From Mesorhizobium zhangyense (GTDB taxonomy: Bacteria > Pseudomonadota > Alphaproteobacteria > Rhizobiales > Rhizobiaceae), in contig NZ_JAAKZG010000012.1 in NCBI RefSeq assembly GCF_011045115.1, forward strand, positions 1 to 64,000: DNA of 64,000 bases, given 5' to 3'. Below are positions 16,138-24,385 of the stretch, piece after piece. Made by a program: the position numbers and the translations under genes. Every line of letters begins with the position of its first letter. Positions within the stretch are counted from its first letter, which is position 1. The notes below the pieces were generated by a model, which worked only from the letters and a program-made list of their open reading frames with translations, made no database searches and was not told where the DNA came from.

Positions 16138-17098
16138 GGTAATCTCCCCTGGCCTCTCCACCTCTGTGCAGGACCTTGGCCGCCCGGGCCACTACCATGT
16201 CGGCATCCCCGAAGGCGGCGGCATGGACCGCTTCGCCACCCGTATCGCCAACCTGCTTGTCGGCAACGATCCTGGTGCGGCCCTGCTTGAAGCCACCTTC
16301 ATGGGGCCAGAACTCGAGTTCACGCAGGCTGTAACTGTCGCGGTCACCGGCGGTGAGCTGCCGCCCAAGCTCAATGGCGAGGAACGGTCGACCTGGGAAA
16401 GCTTTCCGGTGAAGGCGGGCGACCGGCTTTCCTTTGGCTACCTGAAGGGTGGCGCGCGCGCTTACATCGCCGTTTCCGGCGGCATTGACGTACCCTTGGC
16501 CCTCGGCTCGCGCTCCACCTACATTCTGGGCGCGCTTGGCGGCCATGAGGGCCGCACGCTGAAGGCAGGCGACGAGCTTCCCATCGGCCAGGGCTCCGGG
16601 AGAGCCGGTCGTTCGCTGCCTGCAAACCTGCGCCGTGCGCAAAGCGCTCCGTCGGAACTGAGGATGCTTCCCGGCATCTACTGGCACCGGATCACCGAGG
16701 CCGCCGGCAAGCGGTTCTTCGAGGAAACATGGAAGGTTGCGCCGGAGGCTGACCGCATCGGTTATCGTTTCCGTGGCGGCACGCCACTGGAATTCATCGA
16801 GCGCGAGCAACCCTTCGGTGCTGGCTCCGATCCGTCGAACATCGTCGACGCCTGCTATCCCTATGGTTCGGTCCAGGTGCCGAGCGGGACCGAACCGATC
16901 GTTCTTCATCGCGACGCAGTTTCCGGTGGCGGCTACATGATGGTGGGTGTGGTGATATCGGCCGACATGGATCTGATAGCCCAGCTCCAGCCGCACACGC
17001 CGGCCCGGTTTGTTCCCGTGACGCTGGAGGAGGCGCTGGTAGCTCGAGTGGAAGGCAACGCCGCATTGGCTCGCGCTGAAGAGTATCTGGCCGGTTGA
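16127..17098 (+). CDS. pxpC: PxpC/KipA-type protein (allophanate hydrolase subunit 2 family)
   Basis: 323 residues. The N-terminus GLSTSVQDLGRPGHYHVGIP, then GGGMDRFATRIANLLVGND and LLEATFMGPELEF, are diagnostic of the AHS2/KipA family. The later YIAVSGGIDVPLALGSRST and the C-terminal PIVLHRDAVSGGGYMMVGVV agree. It starts at ATG 16127, inside the end of pxpB, so the two are co-translated as expected for a complex. Together with PxpB it would form the catalytic or carboxyltransferase body. Of the pxp genes this is the last; 251 bases without a gene follow before the transporter. Confidence 0.9.
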   Translation: MAVKVISPGLSTSVQDLGRPGHYHVGIPEGGGMDRFATRIANLLVGNDPGAALLEATFMGPELEFTQAVTVAVTGGELPPKLNGEERSTWESFPVKAGDRLSFGYLKGGARAYIAVSGGIDVPLALGSRSTYILGALGGHEGRTLKAGDELPIGQGSGRAGRSLPANLRRAQSAPSELRMLPGIYWHRITEAAGKRFFEETWKVAPEADRIGYRFRGGTPLEFIEREQPFGAGSDPSNIVDACYPYGSVQVPSGTEPIVLHRDAVSGGGYMMVGVVISADMDLIAQLQPHTPARFVPVTLEEALVARVEGNAALARAEEYLAG

Positions 17099-17349
17099 TA
17101 TCGGCCAGGAAACTGCCGGCGGAGGAGCCGGAAGGGAGGGGATCGGTCGGCCAAAACCGGCCCCGGCGTGCCAGAAGACAAAATCCGGCGCGCGAAACGA
17201 CAAGACGATGCCAGCAAATGGCATGAATTTGGCCATCCGAGCGATCCGTTAGAGACCGCCGGAACCGATAGGGGAAGACATTCGCAACTTGGCTGGCCAA
17301 AAGGCCGGACGCTGCGCGCCTTTCCGTCGGCAACAAGAAGGAAAGGGAC

Positions 17350-18102
17350 ATGAGTCATCTGAGCGCGGAGAACGTCTCGGTGGCGTTTGCGGGGCTAAAA
17401 GCCCTGTCGGCTGTCGACCTCCAAATCATGCCGGGCCGCATCAGCGGCCTCATCGGTCCGAACGGCGCGGGCAAAACCACACTCGTCAATGTGCTGACGG
17501 GCTTCCAGACACCAACGGAAGGCGCCGTGAAGCTCGACGGAGAAGCGCTGACGGGCCTCAAGCCACACTTGGTCAGGCGGCGCGGCATTGCGCGAACCTT
17601 CCAGGGCGGCCGGCTTTTCCGCGACCTGCCGGTGGTGGACAACCTCGAAGTGACGGGCGTGGGGCTCGGCATGAGCCGCCGCGCGGCCATTGCAGAGGCG
17701 GAAGCGATGCTTGACTGGATCGGCATCGCCTCGCTGGGCTCGCGTATCGCGGGAACCTTGCCCTATACGGACGAGCGACGGGTGGCCATCGGCCGCGCCC
17801 TTATGGGCCGCCCCGCCTACATCCTGCTCGACGAACCTGCTGCCGGCATGAGCGGACCAGAATCGAAGGAGCTTTCCGCACTCATCCGCCGCATCGCCAC
17901 CGACCTCGGATGCGGCGTTCTGCTCATCGAGCACAATGTCGGGCTCGTGCTCGGCCTTTGCGAGCATATCGTCGTGCTCGATTCCGGAGCCATCATCGAG
18001 GAAGGCTCCCCAGTGTCGATTCGCGGCAGCGAGAAGGTGCGACACGCCTATATGGGCACGACCGCGGATGCCGACCTGCCGGTGCTGGAGGTGATGGAAT
18101 GA
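17350..18102 (+). CDS. livG: Liv-type ABC transporter ATPase (LivG-like)
   Basis: 250 residues. Walker A is GPNGAGKTT (near residues 37-45), the LivG-specific insert RRRGIARTFQGGRLF follows, and Walker B is ILLDEPAAGM. The signature region reads LPYTDERRVAIGRAL instead of LSGGQ, a variation seen in some LivG proteins. The C-terminal tail is typical of the HAAT family. AAGGAAAGG precedes the ATG. It is the first of five transporter genes downstream of the pxp genes and overlaps livF by four bases. Confidence 0.93.
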   Translation: MSHLSAENVSVAFAGLKALSAVDLQIMPGRISGLIGPNGAGKTTLVNVLTGFQTPTEGAVKLDGEALTGLKPHLVRRRGIARTFQGGRLFRDLPVVDNLEVTGVGLGMSRRAAIAEAEAMLDWIGIASLGSRIAGTLPYTDERRVAIGRALMGRPAYILLDEPAAGMSGPESKELSALIRRIATDLGCGVLLIEHNVGLVLGLCEHIVVLDSGAIIEEGSPVSIRGSEKVRHAYMGTTADADLPVLEVME

Positions 18103-18833
18103 GCCTTCTTGCCCTTTCCGATATCACCATTCGCTACAGCAGACTCACAGCAGTCCGTGATGTTTCCTTCTCGATGGCCGAGGGAGAAATCCTGTTCATC
18201 ACCGGCCCGAACGGAGCCGGAAAATCGTCGCTTCTGCGAGCGATCGCCGGGGTCACGCCGGTAGCGGGCGGGCGGATCGACCTTGCCGGCCAGGAAATCA
18301 CCAGCCAGGCGCCGGAGAACATCGCCCGCCTCGGCTTTTCCATGGTGCCGGAGGGACGCGAGGTCTTCGGCTCTCTGACTATCGAGGAAAATCTTCTGAT
18401 CGGCACCGGCATGCACGCCAACAATCGCGGCTGGCGTACGCGTGCAGCGAGCGAGCTGGAAGCCGTCTACGCAACCTTCCCGATGTTGAAGGAGCGGCGG
18501 AATGGACAGGCGGGACTGCTTTCGGGCGGCCAGCAGCAGATGCTGGTGATCGGACGCGCGCTGATGACCAATCCGAAGCTGATCGCCATCGATGAGCCTT
18601 CGCTTGGCCTTGCTCCCAACATCACCGACCAGGTCTACGAGCGGCTGATCGTGCTGCGCGCCCAACGCGGGCTCACGCTCCTCATCGTCGAACAGAGTTC
18701 GGCTCGCGCGATGATGGTGGGCGGGCGGATGATCCTGATGCGGGGTGGTCAGATCGTACTCGACGGCGACGCCCGCACGCTGGGCAATGGCGAGGCGATA
18801 CAGGCTGCCTATTTCGGCTACGAGGACCACTGA
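18099..18833 (+). CDS. livF: Liv-type ABC transporter ATPase (LivF-like)
   Basis: 244 residues. Walker A is GPNGAGKSS, the Q-loop part is GFSMVPEGREVFGSLT as in LivF, the signature is LLSGGQQQM and Walker B is LIAIDEPSLGLAP. All catalytic motifs are intact, so this half can hydrolyse ATP even if LivG is weaker. The ATG at 18099 overlaps the livG stop, and the permease gene starts one base after its stop codon. Confidence 0.94.
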   Translation: MSLLALSDITIRYSRLTAVRDVSFSMAEGEILFITGPNGAGKSSLLRAIAGVTPVAGGRIDLAGQEITSQAPENIARLGFSMVPEGREVFGSLTIEENLLIGTGMHANNRGWRTRAASELEAVYATFPMLKERRNGQAGLLSGGQQQMLVIGRALMTNPKLIAIDEPSLGLAPNITDQVYERLIVLRAQRGLTLLIVEQSSARAMMVGGRMILMRGGQIVLDGDARTLGNGEAIQAAYFGYEDH

Positions 18834-18834
18834 G

Positions 18835-19740
18835 ATGCTTCAGATCCTGTTCGACGCGCTCTCGCTCGGTTCGCTGTATGCGCTCGGCGCACTCGGCATT
18901 GCCCTCATCTTCGGCGTCATGCGGCTCGTGAACTTCGCCCATGGCGACGTCATCGCCTTCTGCGTCTTCGCCCTGCTGTGGCCGTCCACGGACGCAATGG
19001 CCATCGTCTTTGCCGGTCAATTGCCATGGTACCTGCTGGTACCCTTCGTTCTCCTGTGCGGGGCGGGTCTGTCGGTGCTTTGCGAAATCGTCGTCTTTCG
19101 CAGGTTCCGAAAGGCAAATCCGGCGACGATGATGATCACCTCTTTCGCGCTTGGCTTCGTCATCCGCTACTTCCTGCTGATGCTTTACAGCAGCCGGCCG
19201 AAATCCATTTCATTGCTGCCGACACTTTCCCAACCGGTCGAAATCTTCGGCGCCCGGCTTCCGCTCCTGCAACTGATAACGATCATCGCCACCATGGCCA
19301 TACTGATCGGCCTGACGCTGTTCCTGCGCCAGACACGCTTTGGTCTGGAAATGCGGGCGGCGGCGGAAAACTTCTCGATGGCGCGCATGCTCGGCGTTCG
19401 CGCCAATCGGGTGATCATGGGCGCGTTCGCGTTGTCGGGCGCACTTGCCGGGGCCATAGCCCTGATCTTCGGCAGCCAGACGGGCACTGCCGATATCCAG
19501 ATGGGCGCCTCGATCATGTTGATGGCCTTTATCGCCACCGTCATCGGTGGCCTGGGCAGCCTTGGAGGAGCGGTACTTGCCGGCTTCCTGCTCGGCGCGG
19601 CTTCGGTGGTGATGCAGGTGATGCTGCCCGTCGACGCCCGGCCTTTCCGCGACGCCTTCGTCTATGGCGCCGTCATCCTCGTGCTTCTCTTCCGTCCTCA
19701 GGGACTTATTGCCGCCCGCGGCACCAAGGAAAGGGTCTGA
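18835..19740 (+). CDS. livH: Liv-type ABC permease (LivH-like)
   Basis: 301 residues, about eight hydrophobic helices. The start LQILFDALSLGSLYALGALG, then GVMRLVNFAHGDVIAF, is the LivH signature, and MRAAAENFSMARMLGVRANR is the cytoplasmic loop contacting the ATPases. FIATVIGGLGSLGGAVLAGF is the conserved C-terminal part. The ATG 18835 sits directly after the livF stop. The family imports branched-chain amino acids, amides, urea and other small polar compounds. Confidence 0.94.
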   Translation: MLQILFDALSLGSLYALGALGIALIFGVMRLVNFAHGDVIAFCVFALLWPSTDAMAIVFAGQLPWYLLVPFVLLCGAGLSVLCEIVVFRRFRKANPATMMITSFALGFVIRYFLLMLYSSRPKSISLLPTLSQPVEIFGARLPLLQLITIIATMAILIGLTLFLRQTRFGLEMRAAAENFSMARMLGVRANRVIMGAFALSGALAGAIALIFGSQTGTADIQMGASIMLMAFIATVIGGLGSLGGAVLAGFLLGAASVVMQVMLPVDARPFRDAFVYGAVILVLLFRPQGLIAARGTKERV

Positions 19741-19743
19741 ACC

Positions 19744-20826
19744 ATGTCCGCAGTGGTATCGGAAACTCCGCTTGCCGGCGTTGTCAAAGCCGCTAAAAAG
19801 CCGGCGCGTTTCTCGCTGGCGCGCCGCACGATCATAACTCCGATCCTGCTCTCGCTTCTGCTGATCGCCATCACTCTGATCACCGTGATGACGGGGTCGC
19901 GCCCCTTCAACCAGACGGTGATCGACGTTCTTGTCCGCGTCATCTTCGTCGTGGGGCTCTACATCTTCATCGGCAATTCGGGAGTGCTCAGCTTCGGGCA
20001 TGTCGGCTTCGCCTGCCTTGGTGCCTATGCCACCGCCTGGCTCACCATCAATCCCATCATGAAAAGCAGCGCCTTGCCGGGGCTGCCCGAATGGCTGCTG
20101 CAGACGCGGCTTCCTTATTGGGAGGCAGCGGTTCTTGCCGCGCTTTTTGCCGGCGTAGCGGCGTTGATATTCGGCAGGGTGTTGATGCGGCTTTCAGGCA
20201 TCGCCGCGTCGATCGCCACCTTTGCCGTGCTGGCGATGATCAACACCATCTATTCCAACTGGGACAGCGTTACGGGCGGAACCTCGTCGGTCGTCGGCAT
20301 TCCCATCATCCGCACGATCTGGCCATATCTGATCGGTGCCGTCGTCGCCATCTTCATTGCCTGGGCACATGCCATTTCGCGTTCCGGCCTCGCGCTGCGT
20401 GCGGCACGGGACGAACCCATCGCGGCCTCGGCGTCGGGCGTTGACATCCCCAAGGAACGCCTCGTGGCCTTTGTGGTTTCGGGCGCGGTGATGGGTTTGG
20501 GCGGCGCGCTCATGGCGCACTCAATCGGTGTCGTCACACCCGACACCTTCTATCTCAGCCTGACATTCACAACCCTCTCCATGCTGGTCGTCGGTGGCAT
20601 GGGCAGTCTCTCAGGCGGAGTGATCGGCGTCGTGCTTCTGTCCGCCCTCATCCAGGCGCTGCGCTGGCTGGAGGCGGGCGTGCCGATCGGCGAGTCCACT
20701 TTCGCAATGCCGAAGGGGCTTCAGGAAATCGCCCTCGGCATCATCATGATCGTGATCCTTGCGCTTCGCCCATCCGGCCTCATGGGCAATCGCGAAGTCA
20801 CCTTACCCCGCAGAAACCGTGGCTAA
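19744..20826 (+). CDS. livM: Liv-type ABC permease (LivM-like)
   Basis: 360 residues. A basic N-terminal tail of about 28 residues precedes the first helix. IFIGNSGVLSFGHVGFACLG and the loop LRAARDEPIAASASGVDIPK are diagnostic of LivM, and VVGGMGSLSGGVIGVVLL closes the permease core. It starts three bases after the livH stop. It forms the heterodimeric channel with LivH. Confidence 0.94.
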   Translation: MSAVVSETPLAGVVKAAKKPARFSLARRTIITPILLSLLLIAITLITVMTGSRPFNQTVIDVLVRVIFVVGLYIFIGNSGVLSFGHVGFACLGAYATAWLTINPIMKSSALPGLPEWLLQTRLPYWEAAVLAALFAGVAALIFGRVLMRLSGIAASIATFAVLAMINTIYSNWDSVTGGTSSVVGIPIIRTIWPYLIGAVVAIFIAWAHAISRSGLALRAARDEPIAASASGVDIPKERLVAFVVSGAVMGLGGALMAHSIGVVTPDTFYLSLTFTTLSMLVVGGMGSLSGGVIGVVLLSALIQALRWLEAGVPIGESTFAMPKGLQEIALGIIMIVILALRPSGLMGNREVTLPRRNRG

Positions 20827-20869
20827 CCGGCGGCAGGAAGCCGACCGGAGATCAACAAGGAGATGTCCA

Positions 20870-22063
20870 ATGGCGTACAAAATGAGAATTGCGATGACAG
20901 CTTTGGCTGTGTTGTCGGTGGCGTACCCCGCACTGGCCGATGACGACAAGATCGTTGTCGGTTTCGCCACGGCGGAATCGGGCTTCATGGAAGCCTATGA
21001 CAAACCCGCCCAGGAAGCGGCCATGATCCGCATCCAGGAGATCAACGCGGCGGGCGGTCTGCTCGGCAAGCAGATTGAGGTGGTCAAGGCCGATACCAAG
21101 TCCGACCGTGCCGAAGGCGCCAAGGCGGGTCTTTCGGTGCTCGACGGGGGTGCGGACCTTGTCGTCGTCTCGTGCGACTACGACTTCGGCTCCCCAGCTG
21201 CGCTAGCCGCCGAGGATGCAGGCCAGGTCTCATTCTTCCTGTGCGCGGAATCGATCAAGGCCGGTATTCAGGGCGTTGGCCCGCACAGCTTCTCAGCTTC
21301 GGTACTGGCACCGGTTCAGGGCGCGACCATGGCCGAGTGGGCCTTCAAGGAGAAGGGTGCAAAGGATTTCTACCGTCTGCTCGACACCTGGACGGTGTAC
21401 AACAAGGGTATCTGTGACGGCTTCGACTGGATGATGCCCAAGCTCGAGGCCCAGGGTGCAAAGCTTGTCGGTGAAGACACCTTCAAGAACGAAGACGCGT
21501 CCATCGCAGCCCAGATCACCCGCATCAAGTCCCTGCCGAAGGAGCCGGATGCGATCATGCTATGCACCATGATGCCGGGCGCCGTCTCGGCCATCAAGCA
21601 GCTTCGCGCCGCCGGTATCAACTCGATGATCCTCAACGGCTCGGGCGTGGATGGCAGCTATTGGCTTTCGGCGGTGCCGGATCTGTCGAACTTCTTCGTC
21701 CCTGTTCAGGGCTCTATCTATGGTGACGATCCGAGCGTCGACGTCAACAAGTTCAATGCCACCTATAAGGAAAAGACCGGTGCCGATCCGTCGAGCCAGT
21801 ACGTCTATCCCGGTTACGTCATGATTGACGTCTGGGCCAAGGCGGTTGAACGCGCAGGCACTACAAAGGCTGATGCGGTCGTGGCGGAACTGGAAAAGAT
21901 GAAGGACGAGCCGACGCTGTTTGGTACCCGCACCTTCACGCCAGAGCTGCATCACCAGAACAAGGCGCGCTATCTGATCGTGGAAACCAAGGCCGGCAAG
22001 CCTGGCGTCGTCGGTAATTGGACGATCTCCGAGCCGGTCCCGATGGAAGCCCTGCTGAAGTAA
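20870..22063 (+). CDS. Liv-type periplasmic binding protein
   Basis: 397 residues with a cleavable signal peptide (MRIAMTALAVLSVAYPALA, cut near residue 23). The mature protein begins DDDKIVVGFATAESGFM, in the type-1 periplasmic fold (Peripla_BP_6). AAGGAG at 20857-20862 gives strong support for the ATG at 20870. The ligand-contact stretches VVSCDYDFGSPAALAAEDAG and FFLCAESI are Cys-rich for this family and unlike classical leucine-binding protein, so the ligand is probably not a branched-chain amino acid. The gene ends the plus-strand operon and is followed by a strong terminator. Confidence 0.92.
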   Translation: MAYKMRIAMTALAVLSVAYPALADDDKIVVGFATAESGFMEAYDKPAQEAAMIRIQEINAAGGLLGKQIEVVKADTKSDRAEGAKAGLSVLDGGADLVVVSCDYDFGSPAALAAEDAGQVSFFLCAESIKAGIQGVGPHSFSASVLAPVQGATMAEWAFKEKGAKDFYRLLDTWTVYNKGICDGFDWMMPKLEAQGAKLVGEDTFKNEDASIAAQITRIKSLPKEPDAIMLCTMMPGAVSAIKQLRAAGINSMILNGSGVDGSYWLSAVPDLSNFFVPVQGSIYGDDPSVDVNKFNATYKEKTGADPSSQYVYPGYVMIDVWAKAVERAGTTKADAVVAELEKMKDEPTLFGTRTFTPELHHQNKARYLIVETKAGKPGVVGNWTISEPVPMEALLK

Positions 22064-22072
22064 AGGACGGAA

Positions 22073-22138
22073 GAAGGGCCGGACCAGATCCGGCCCTTCA
22101 TGCAAAAGGCCCGGTCGTTGCCGGGCCTTTTCTTTTTT
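22073..22138 (+). terminator. Tandem hairpins ending the Liv operon
   Basis: The first is a perfect 11-bp stem (22073-22083 with 22089-22099). The second is an 11-bp stem (22104-22114 with 22121-22131) followed by a T-rich tail. The second is a classical intrinsic terminator for the plus strand. Confidence 0.9.
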
Positions 22139-22207
22139 CTGCGAGGGACATTTCGAACTCAGGAGGGACCGCCGTTTGGACCGCGCCTTGGCAACTTGAG
22201 ATATCGG

Positions 22208-22873
22208 CTATCCGCGCGCCTTGCGGTAGGAATCCTTCAGCGAGATGAGGTCGCCGGAAAAGGCGAAGATATCGCAGCCATCGACTTCGACCTGCTGCCC
22301 CGCTGTTGTGGTGCCGACGAAGCGCCAGGACGAGAGGCCGGTGTCGCCGGTCACGATGTGGCTTCCCCTGGTCCATGCCGCTTGCGGAAAGGCATCGATC
22401 AAAGCCGCATAGGCAGCGCGCACGGCGGTCCTCCCCAAATGCCTGCGCCCTTCCGCGTCGGGACCGGCAGAACCGTGGAAGGCGCAATCCTCGGCCATGC
22501 AGTCCATCAGCGCGTCCACATCGCGAGCATTCCATGCCGCCAGGAAACGGTCGAGAACCGCAAGCCTGCGGGCGGAGAGGTCGCTGTCCACCACCTCGAC
22601 CTCCAGGAAGGCGAGGGGCGCGTCGCCCGCATTGACGACATTATGGGCGACGCCGGTTCGCCGCGAATAGGGAACCCCCTGGGTGAGCGCTGCCTGCGAT
22701 TGAGCGCCGTCAGGACCCTCAAGGCCGAGCTTGCCGTCAGTCAGTGGCACGATGACGTAATCATGGCCGTGGATGTGCCGCCCCGTCTCGGCCCCGGTGG
22801 CAAAGCGCCATTCGGTCACACGGAAACGGTCGTCGTCGATATGGGTAACGGATTCAGCTTTCGGGCGGCTCAT
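22208..22873 (-). CDS. Cupin fused to an NTF2/SnoaL-like domain
   Basis: 221 residues. Residues about 15-105 form a single cupin: WRFATGAETGRHIHGHDYVIVP, with metal-type His residues, and later SRRTGVAHNVVN. Residues about 115-220 form an NTF2-like domain: LDRFLAAWNARDVDALMDCMAEDCAFHG, then the tail VDGCDIFAFSGDLISLKDSY. Such domains act as isomerases, hydrolases or binding scaffolds. The start at 22873 overlaps the aminotransferase stop, so it is the last gene of the minus-strand operon. The fusion is unusual and I cannot name the reaction. Confidence 0.8.
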   Translation of the reverse strand: MSRPKAESVTHIDDDRFRVTEWRFATGAETGRHIHGHDYVIVPLTDGKLGLEGPDGAQSQAALTQGVPYSRRTGVAHNVVNAGDAPLAFLEVEVVDSDLSARRLAVLDRFLAAWNARDVDALMDCMAEDCAFHGSAGPDAEGRRHLGRTAVRAAYAALIDAFPQAAWTRGSHIVTGDTGLSSWRFVGTTTAGQQVEVDGCDIFAFSGDLISLKDSYRKARG

Positions 22874-24252
22874 TCCAGTCCCTCCTCCGCCACGGCACTG
22901 GTCAGGCGTTCGAGTGTCCGGCCCATGCGCGCCATGATCTCCCTGACATCGTCTTCCGTCGAAATCAGTGGCGGGCAAAGGGCCAGCTGATCGCCAATGG
23001 CGCGGAAGATGAGGCCTTCCTCGTGGCCGATCCCTGACGCGATAGCACCGGCACGCCCGACCGTCGCGAAGGGGCGCTTGGTGGCCTTGTCGGCCACCAG
23101 TTCGACGGCTCCGATAAGACCTGTGCCGCGTGCTTCGCCGACCAGCGGGTGATCGGCAAAGGAGCGGATGCCGGCCTGGAACGAAGCTTCAAGCCTAGCT
23201 GCGTTGCCGATCAGATCATGTTCCTCGAAGATGGCGAGGTTTTCCAGCGCCACCGCGGTTGCCACCGGGTGGCCCGAGGCGGTGAAGCCGTGGCCGAAAT
23301 TGCCGATAGTCGCCGTGTTGTCGGCGATCGCCTGGTAGATCGCTTCCGAAAATACCACGGCCGCCAGCGGCATGTAGGAGGACGTGATCTGCTTGGATAG
23401 GGTCATGATATCGGGCGTGAAGCCGAATTTCTGGCAGCCGAAGGGTGTGCCGAGACGGCCGAAACCGCAGATCACCTCATCGGCGATCAGGACGATGTCG
23501 TTTGCCCGACAGATTTTCTCGACACCTTCCCAGTAGCCGGCCGGGGGCGGCAGAACGCCGCCGGCGGCCATGACCGGCTCGCCGATGAAGGCGGCAATGG
23601 TGTCGGCGCCTTCCTCTGCGATTACGGCTTCGAGTTCGGTGAGCAGGCGCGCGGTGAAGGCCGTTTCGTCCTCGCCTTCCATGCCGAACCGGTAGAAGTG
23701 CGGGCAGGTCAGGTGGCGAACCGGGATCGCCGGCAGGTCGAAGTCGCGATGGTTGACCGGCAGGCCCGTGAGGCTGCCGGAGGCGACGGTGATGCCGTGA
23801 TAGCCCTTGGTGCGTGCGAGGAACTTCTTCTTCTTGGGCCGGCCGAGCGCGTTGTTCATGAACCACATCATCTTGACGATGGTGTCGTTGGCTTCCGAGC
23901 CAGATGACGTGAAGAACACGCGTGTCAGGTTCTCAGGTGTTATCTCCACAAGTTTCTCGGCGAGCCGGATGGAGGGCTCATGCGCCTTTGAGGAGAATGT
24001 GTGGTAGTAGGGCAGCTTGAGCATCTGCTGATAGGCCGCATCGGCCAATCGCTTTTCCGAGAAGCCGACGGCCACCGACCAGAGTCCGGCGAGGCCTTCG
24101 ATATACTCCTTGCCTCGCTCGTCATAGACGCGAATGCCTTCGCCACGGCTGATGACCAACGGCCCGGTTTTCTCATGCTGGCGCAGGTTGGTGTACGGAT
24201 GCATCGTGGTCGCGATGTCGGCTGTGGCGAGAGAGTTGGAAAGCGTGTCCAT
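22870..24252 (-). CDS. Class III PLP aminotransferase (omega-amino acid type)
   Basis: 460 residues. TSSGSEANDTIVKMMWF binds the PLP phosphate, the Asp contact lies in IVLIADEVICGFGRLG, and the Schiff-base lysine is in TLSKQITSSYMPL. Length and motifs match pyruvate-dependent omega-aminotransferases of the putrescine/beta-alanine group. A ribosome site (GAGG, six bases away) precedes the ATG 24252. In this operon it would remove the amino group freed by lactam or ring opening, giving a semialdehyde or keto acid. The substrate is inferred only. Confidence 0.9.
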   Translation of the reverse strand: MDTLSNSLATADIATTMHPYTNLRQHEKTGPLVISRGEGIRVYDERGKEYIEGLAGLWSVAVGFSEKRLADAAYQQMLKLPYYHTFSSKAHEPSIRLAEKLVEITPENLTRVFFTSSGSEANDTIVKMMWFMNNALGRPKKKKFLARTKGYHGITVASGSLTGLPVNHRDFDLPAIPVRHLTCPHFYRFGMEGEDETAFTARLLTELEAVIAEEGADTIAAFIGEPVMAAGGVLPPPAGYWEGVEKICRANDIVLIADEVICGFGRLGTPFGCQKFGFTPDIMTLSKQITSSYMPLAAVVFSEAIYQAIADNTATIGNFGHGFTASGHPVATAVALENLAIFEEHDLIGNAARLEASFQAGIRSFADHPLVGEARGTGLIGAVELVADKATKRPFATVGRAGAIASGIGHEEGLIFRAIGDQLALCPPLISTEDDVREIMARMGRTLERLTSAVAEEGLE

Positions 24253-24260
24253 GAAAGTCC

Positions 24261-24377
24261 TCAGCGGCTTGGGGAAATGGTAAGCGGTTTGAGATCGAGA
24301 TGCGCTTCGATCCCGTACAAGAAGCCTTCGTGGCCAAGGTCGCTATCGGAAAGCCGGGTATCGCCAGCAGGCAGCAT
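24261..24377 (-). CDS. 38-residue ORF between pxpA2 and the aminotransferase
   Basis: An ATG at 24377 is preceded by GAGG with a six-base spacer, eight bases after the pxpA2 stop. The TGA at 24261-24263 lies eight bases before the aminotransferase start, so the ORF fills the gap exactly as an operon gene would. The product starts MLPAGDTRLSDSDLGHEGFL and is polar, with no membrane segment. I recognise no domain. It could be a small conserved protein, a leader peptide that couples translation, or the remnant tail of a larger gene. Confidence 0.5.
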   Translation of the reverse strand: MLPAGDTRLSDSDLGHEGFLYGIEAHLDLKPLTISPSR

Positions 24378-24385
24378 GATGAACC

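Noticed and set aside
17099-17349. Possible small gene or regulatory RNA between pxpC and livG
   Set aside because: One 61-codon frame (17168-17353) overlaps the livG start and has no ribosome site; only a weak GGCC hairpin is visible.
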